From NCBI RefSeq assembly GCF_011390835.1, contig NZ_JAABRQ010000014.1, forward strand, positions 1-64,000: a stretch of DNA of 64,000 bases. The letters run 5' to 3'. How positions within the stretch are numbered: the first letter of the stretch is position 1; each line of letters starts with the position of its first letter. The position numbers and the translations under genes are program-made. Shown in pieces: positions 62,932 through 64,000 of this stretch. A model generated the notes under the pieces. That model searched no databases. It worked only from the letters and a program-made list of their open reading frames with translations, and was not told the origin of the DNA. The stretch is from Hydrogenophaga sp. Its GTDB lineage: Bacteria > Pseudomonadota > Gammaproteobacteria > Burkholderiales > Burkholderiaceae_C.

Positions 62932-64000
62932 TCAGTGCGCGGCGCTGCCCACCACTGCGTCGGGCTTGACCTGCAACAGCAGCGCCAGCATCACCGCCTC
63001 GATGCGGTGCAGGGCCTCGGGCGTGTGCCCTTCGAAGCGCAGCACCAGCACCGGTGTGGTGTTGGATGCGCGGATCAGACCGAAGCCATCCGGCCAGTCC
63101 ACACGCACGCCGTCGATGGTGGACACCTTGGCGGGTAAAGCGAACGCCGGATAAGTGGCCGACAGTTCAACCAGCTTTTCGACCACGGCGTGCGGTTCGC
63201 CCTCCGCGCAGGCCACATTGAGTTCGGGTGTGCTGTGGCTGGTGGGAAGGGCGTTGAGCACGGCATTGGCGTCGGGGCTGCGGCTCAGGATTTCCAGCAG
63301 GCGCGCGCCGGCGTAGCTGCCATCGTCGAAGCCGTACCAGCGTTCCTTGAAAAAGATGTGGCCACTCATCTCGCCGCCGAGCGGGCTGTCCAGTTCCTTC
63401 ATGCGCGCCTTGATCAGCGAGTGGCCGGTCTTGTACACATGCGCGACACCACCCGCTGCCTCGATCGCCGGCGCCAGGCGCTGCGAACACTTCACATCGA
63501 AGAGGATGTTGCCGCCGGGCACGCGCGACAGCACGTCTTGAGCAAACAGAATCATCTGCCGGTCAGGGTAGATGTTCTGACCGTCGCGCGTGACGATGCC
63601 CAGGCGGTCGCCGTCGCCATCAAAGGCCAGACCCAGCTCGGCGTCAGTCTCACGCAACATGCGAATGAGGTCTTGCAGGTTTTCGGGTTTGCTCGGGTCC
63701 GGATGGTGATTCGGGAACTCCCCGTCGACTTCGCTGAAGAGCTCGATCACTTCACAACCCAGGGCCCGGAACAGCGCAGGCGCAGACGCGCCTGCCACGC
63801 CGTTGCCGCAGTCCATCACGATCTTCATGGGCCGGCTCAGCTTGACGTCGCCCGTGATTCGGTCGCGGTACTCGTCTGACACATCCACGTGCCGGACCTG
63901 GCCGCCCTCGGCGCGCTGATGCGATTCGGTCTCCATCGTGCGGCGCAGCGCCTGAATGTCGTCACCGTAGATGGCGCGACCAGCCAGCACCATCTTGAAG
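62932..64000 (-). CDS. Phosphoglucomutase/phosphomannomutase (partial, 5' end outside the window)
   Basis: The visible 356 residues are the C-terminal three quarters of an AlgC/ManB-type mutase that interconverts hexose 1- and 6-phosphates for surface sugar synthesis. M-D-C-G-N-G-V-A-G, the metal loop F-D-G-D-G-D-R, the sugar-specificity loop G-G-E-M-S-G-H and the phosphate site R-A-S-N-T-T-P are all present in order. The window ends just before the N-terminal phosphoserine loop, so the gene is cut by the edge, not broken. It fits the neighbouring lipopolysaccharide genes. Confidence 0.92.
   Translation of the reverse strand, partial: FKMVLAGRAIYGDDIQALRRTMETESHQRAEGGQVRHVDVSDEYRDRITGDVKLSRPMKIVMDCGNGVAGASAPALFRALGCEVIELFSEVDGEFPNHHPDPSKPENLQDLIRMLRETDAELGLAFDGDGDRLGIVTRDGQNIYPDRQMILFAQDVLSRVPGGNILFDVKCSQRLAPAIEAAGGVAHVYKTGHSLIKARMKELDSPLGGEMSGHIFFKERWYGFDDGSYAGARLLEILSRSPDANAVLNALPTSHSTPELNVACAEGEPHAVVEKLVELSATYPAFALPAKVSTIDGVRVDWPDGFGLIRASNTTPVLVLRFEGHTPEALHRIEAVMLALLLQVKPDAVVGSAAH

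Overview
This is a chromosomal window of about 65% GC that reads as a betaproteobacterium of the Burkholderiales, most like Comamonadaceae (Hydrogenophaga/Acidovorax type). The signs are rpsP-rimM order, many Bug-type (TctC) binding proteins, a pcm-like/rhodanese/tolC block beside waaA, and a dispersed GC-rich intergenic hairpin repeat. No phage, transposase, CRISPR, rRNA or tRNA gene was seen.

The main content is an organosulfonate cluster, about 2.3-23.1 kb, nearly all on the minus strand. In transcription order the first block is a small membrane protein, a TRAP transporter (dctP, dctQ, dctM), hpsN (sulfopropanediol 3-dehydrogenase), an orphan TctC, a sulfatase coupled to an SDR, and a SerC-like aminotransferase. 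A decayed class III aminotransferase gene follows. The second block, behind its own promoter, is suyA-suyB, a zinc alcohol dehydrogenase, a complete TTT transporter (tctC, tctA, tctB), slcC, comC and a YeiH-family exporter (suyZ-like). Together these encode uptake of 2,3-dihydroxypropane-1-sulfonate (DHPS) and sulfolactate, oxidation of DHPS to (R)-sulfolactate, inversion of (S)-sulfolactate through sulfopyruvate, cleavage to pyruvate plus sulfite, and sulfite export. A divergent LacI regulator has two identical 16-bp palindromic operators, one placed just downstream of a recognisable promoter for the TRAP/hpsN block. An IMPase and a GntR/UTRA regulator lie beside it.

From 24.7 to 30.7 kb is a zinc region. 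A Fur/Zur gene with an ABC ATPase, FtsX-type permease, small secreted Cys/His protein and DUF3299 protein runs one way, and znuCBA runs the other way, with a perfect inverted repeat (probable Zur box) between. From 30.7 to 37 kb are an EamA exporter, a candidate non-autonomous element, a gamma-glutamylcyclotransferase-like protein, msrA, a LysR/gcdH divergent pair, a DM13 protein and a second LysR. From 36 to 41.8 kb a second TRAP operon carries a CuyA/D-cysteine desulfhydrase-type PLP enzyme, a second possible sulfonate route.

From 42.1 to 51.4 kb are a cation/proton antiporter, a TetR-controlled RND efflux pump, a pcm-like methyltransferase, a rhodanese and a TolC protein. From 51.4 kb to the end is envelope sugar biosynthesis: an RgpF-type protein, an O-antigen ligase-like protein, a nonulosonic (sialic/legionaminic-type) acid set (neuC, neuB, SDR, neuA, Gfo/Idh oxidoreductase), two tandem Kdo-transferase genes and the 3' part of a phosphoglucomutase/phosphomannomutase gene cut by the window edge.
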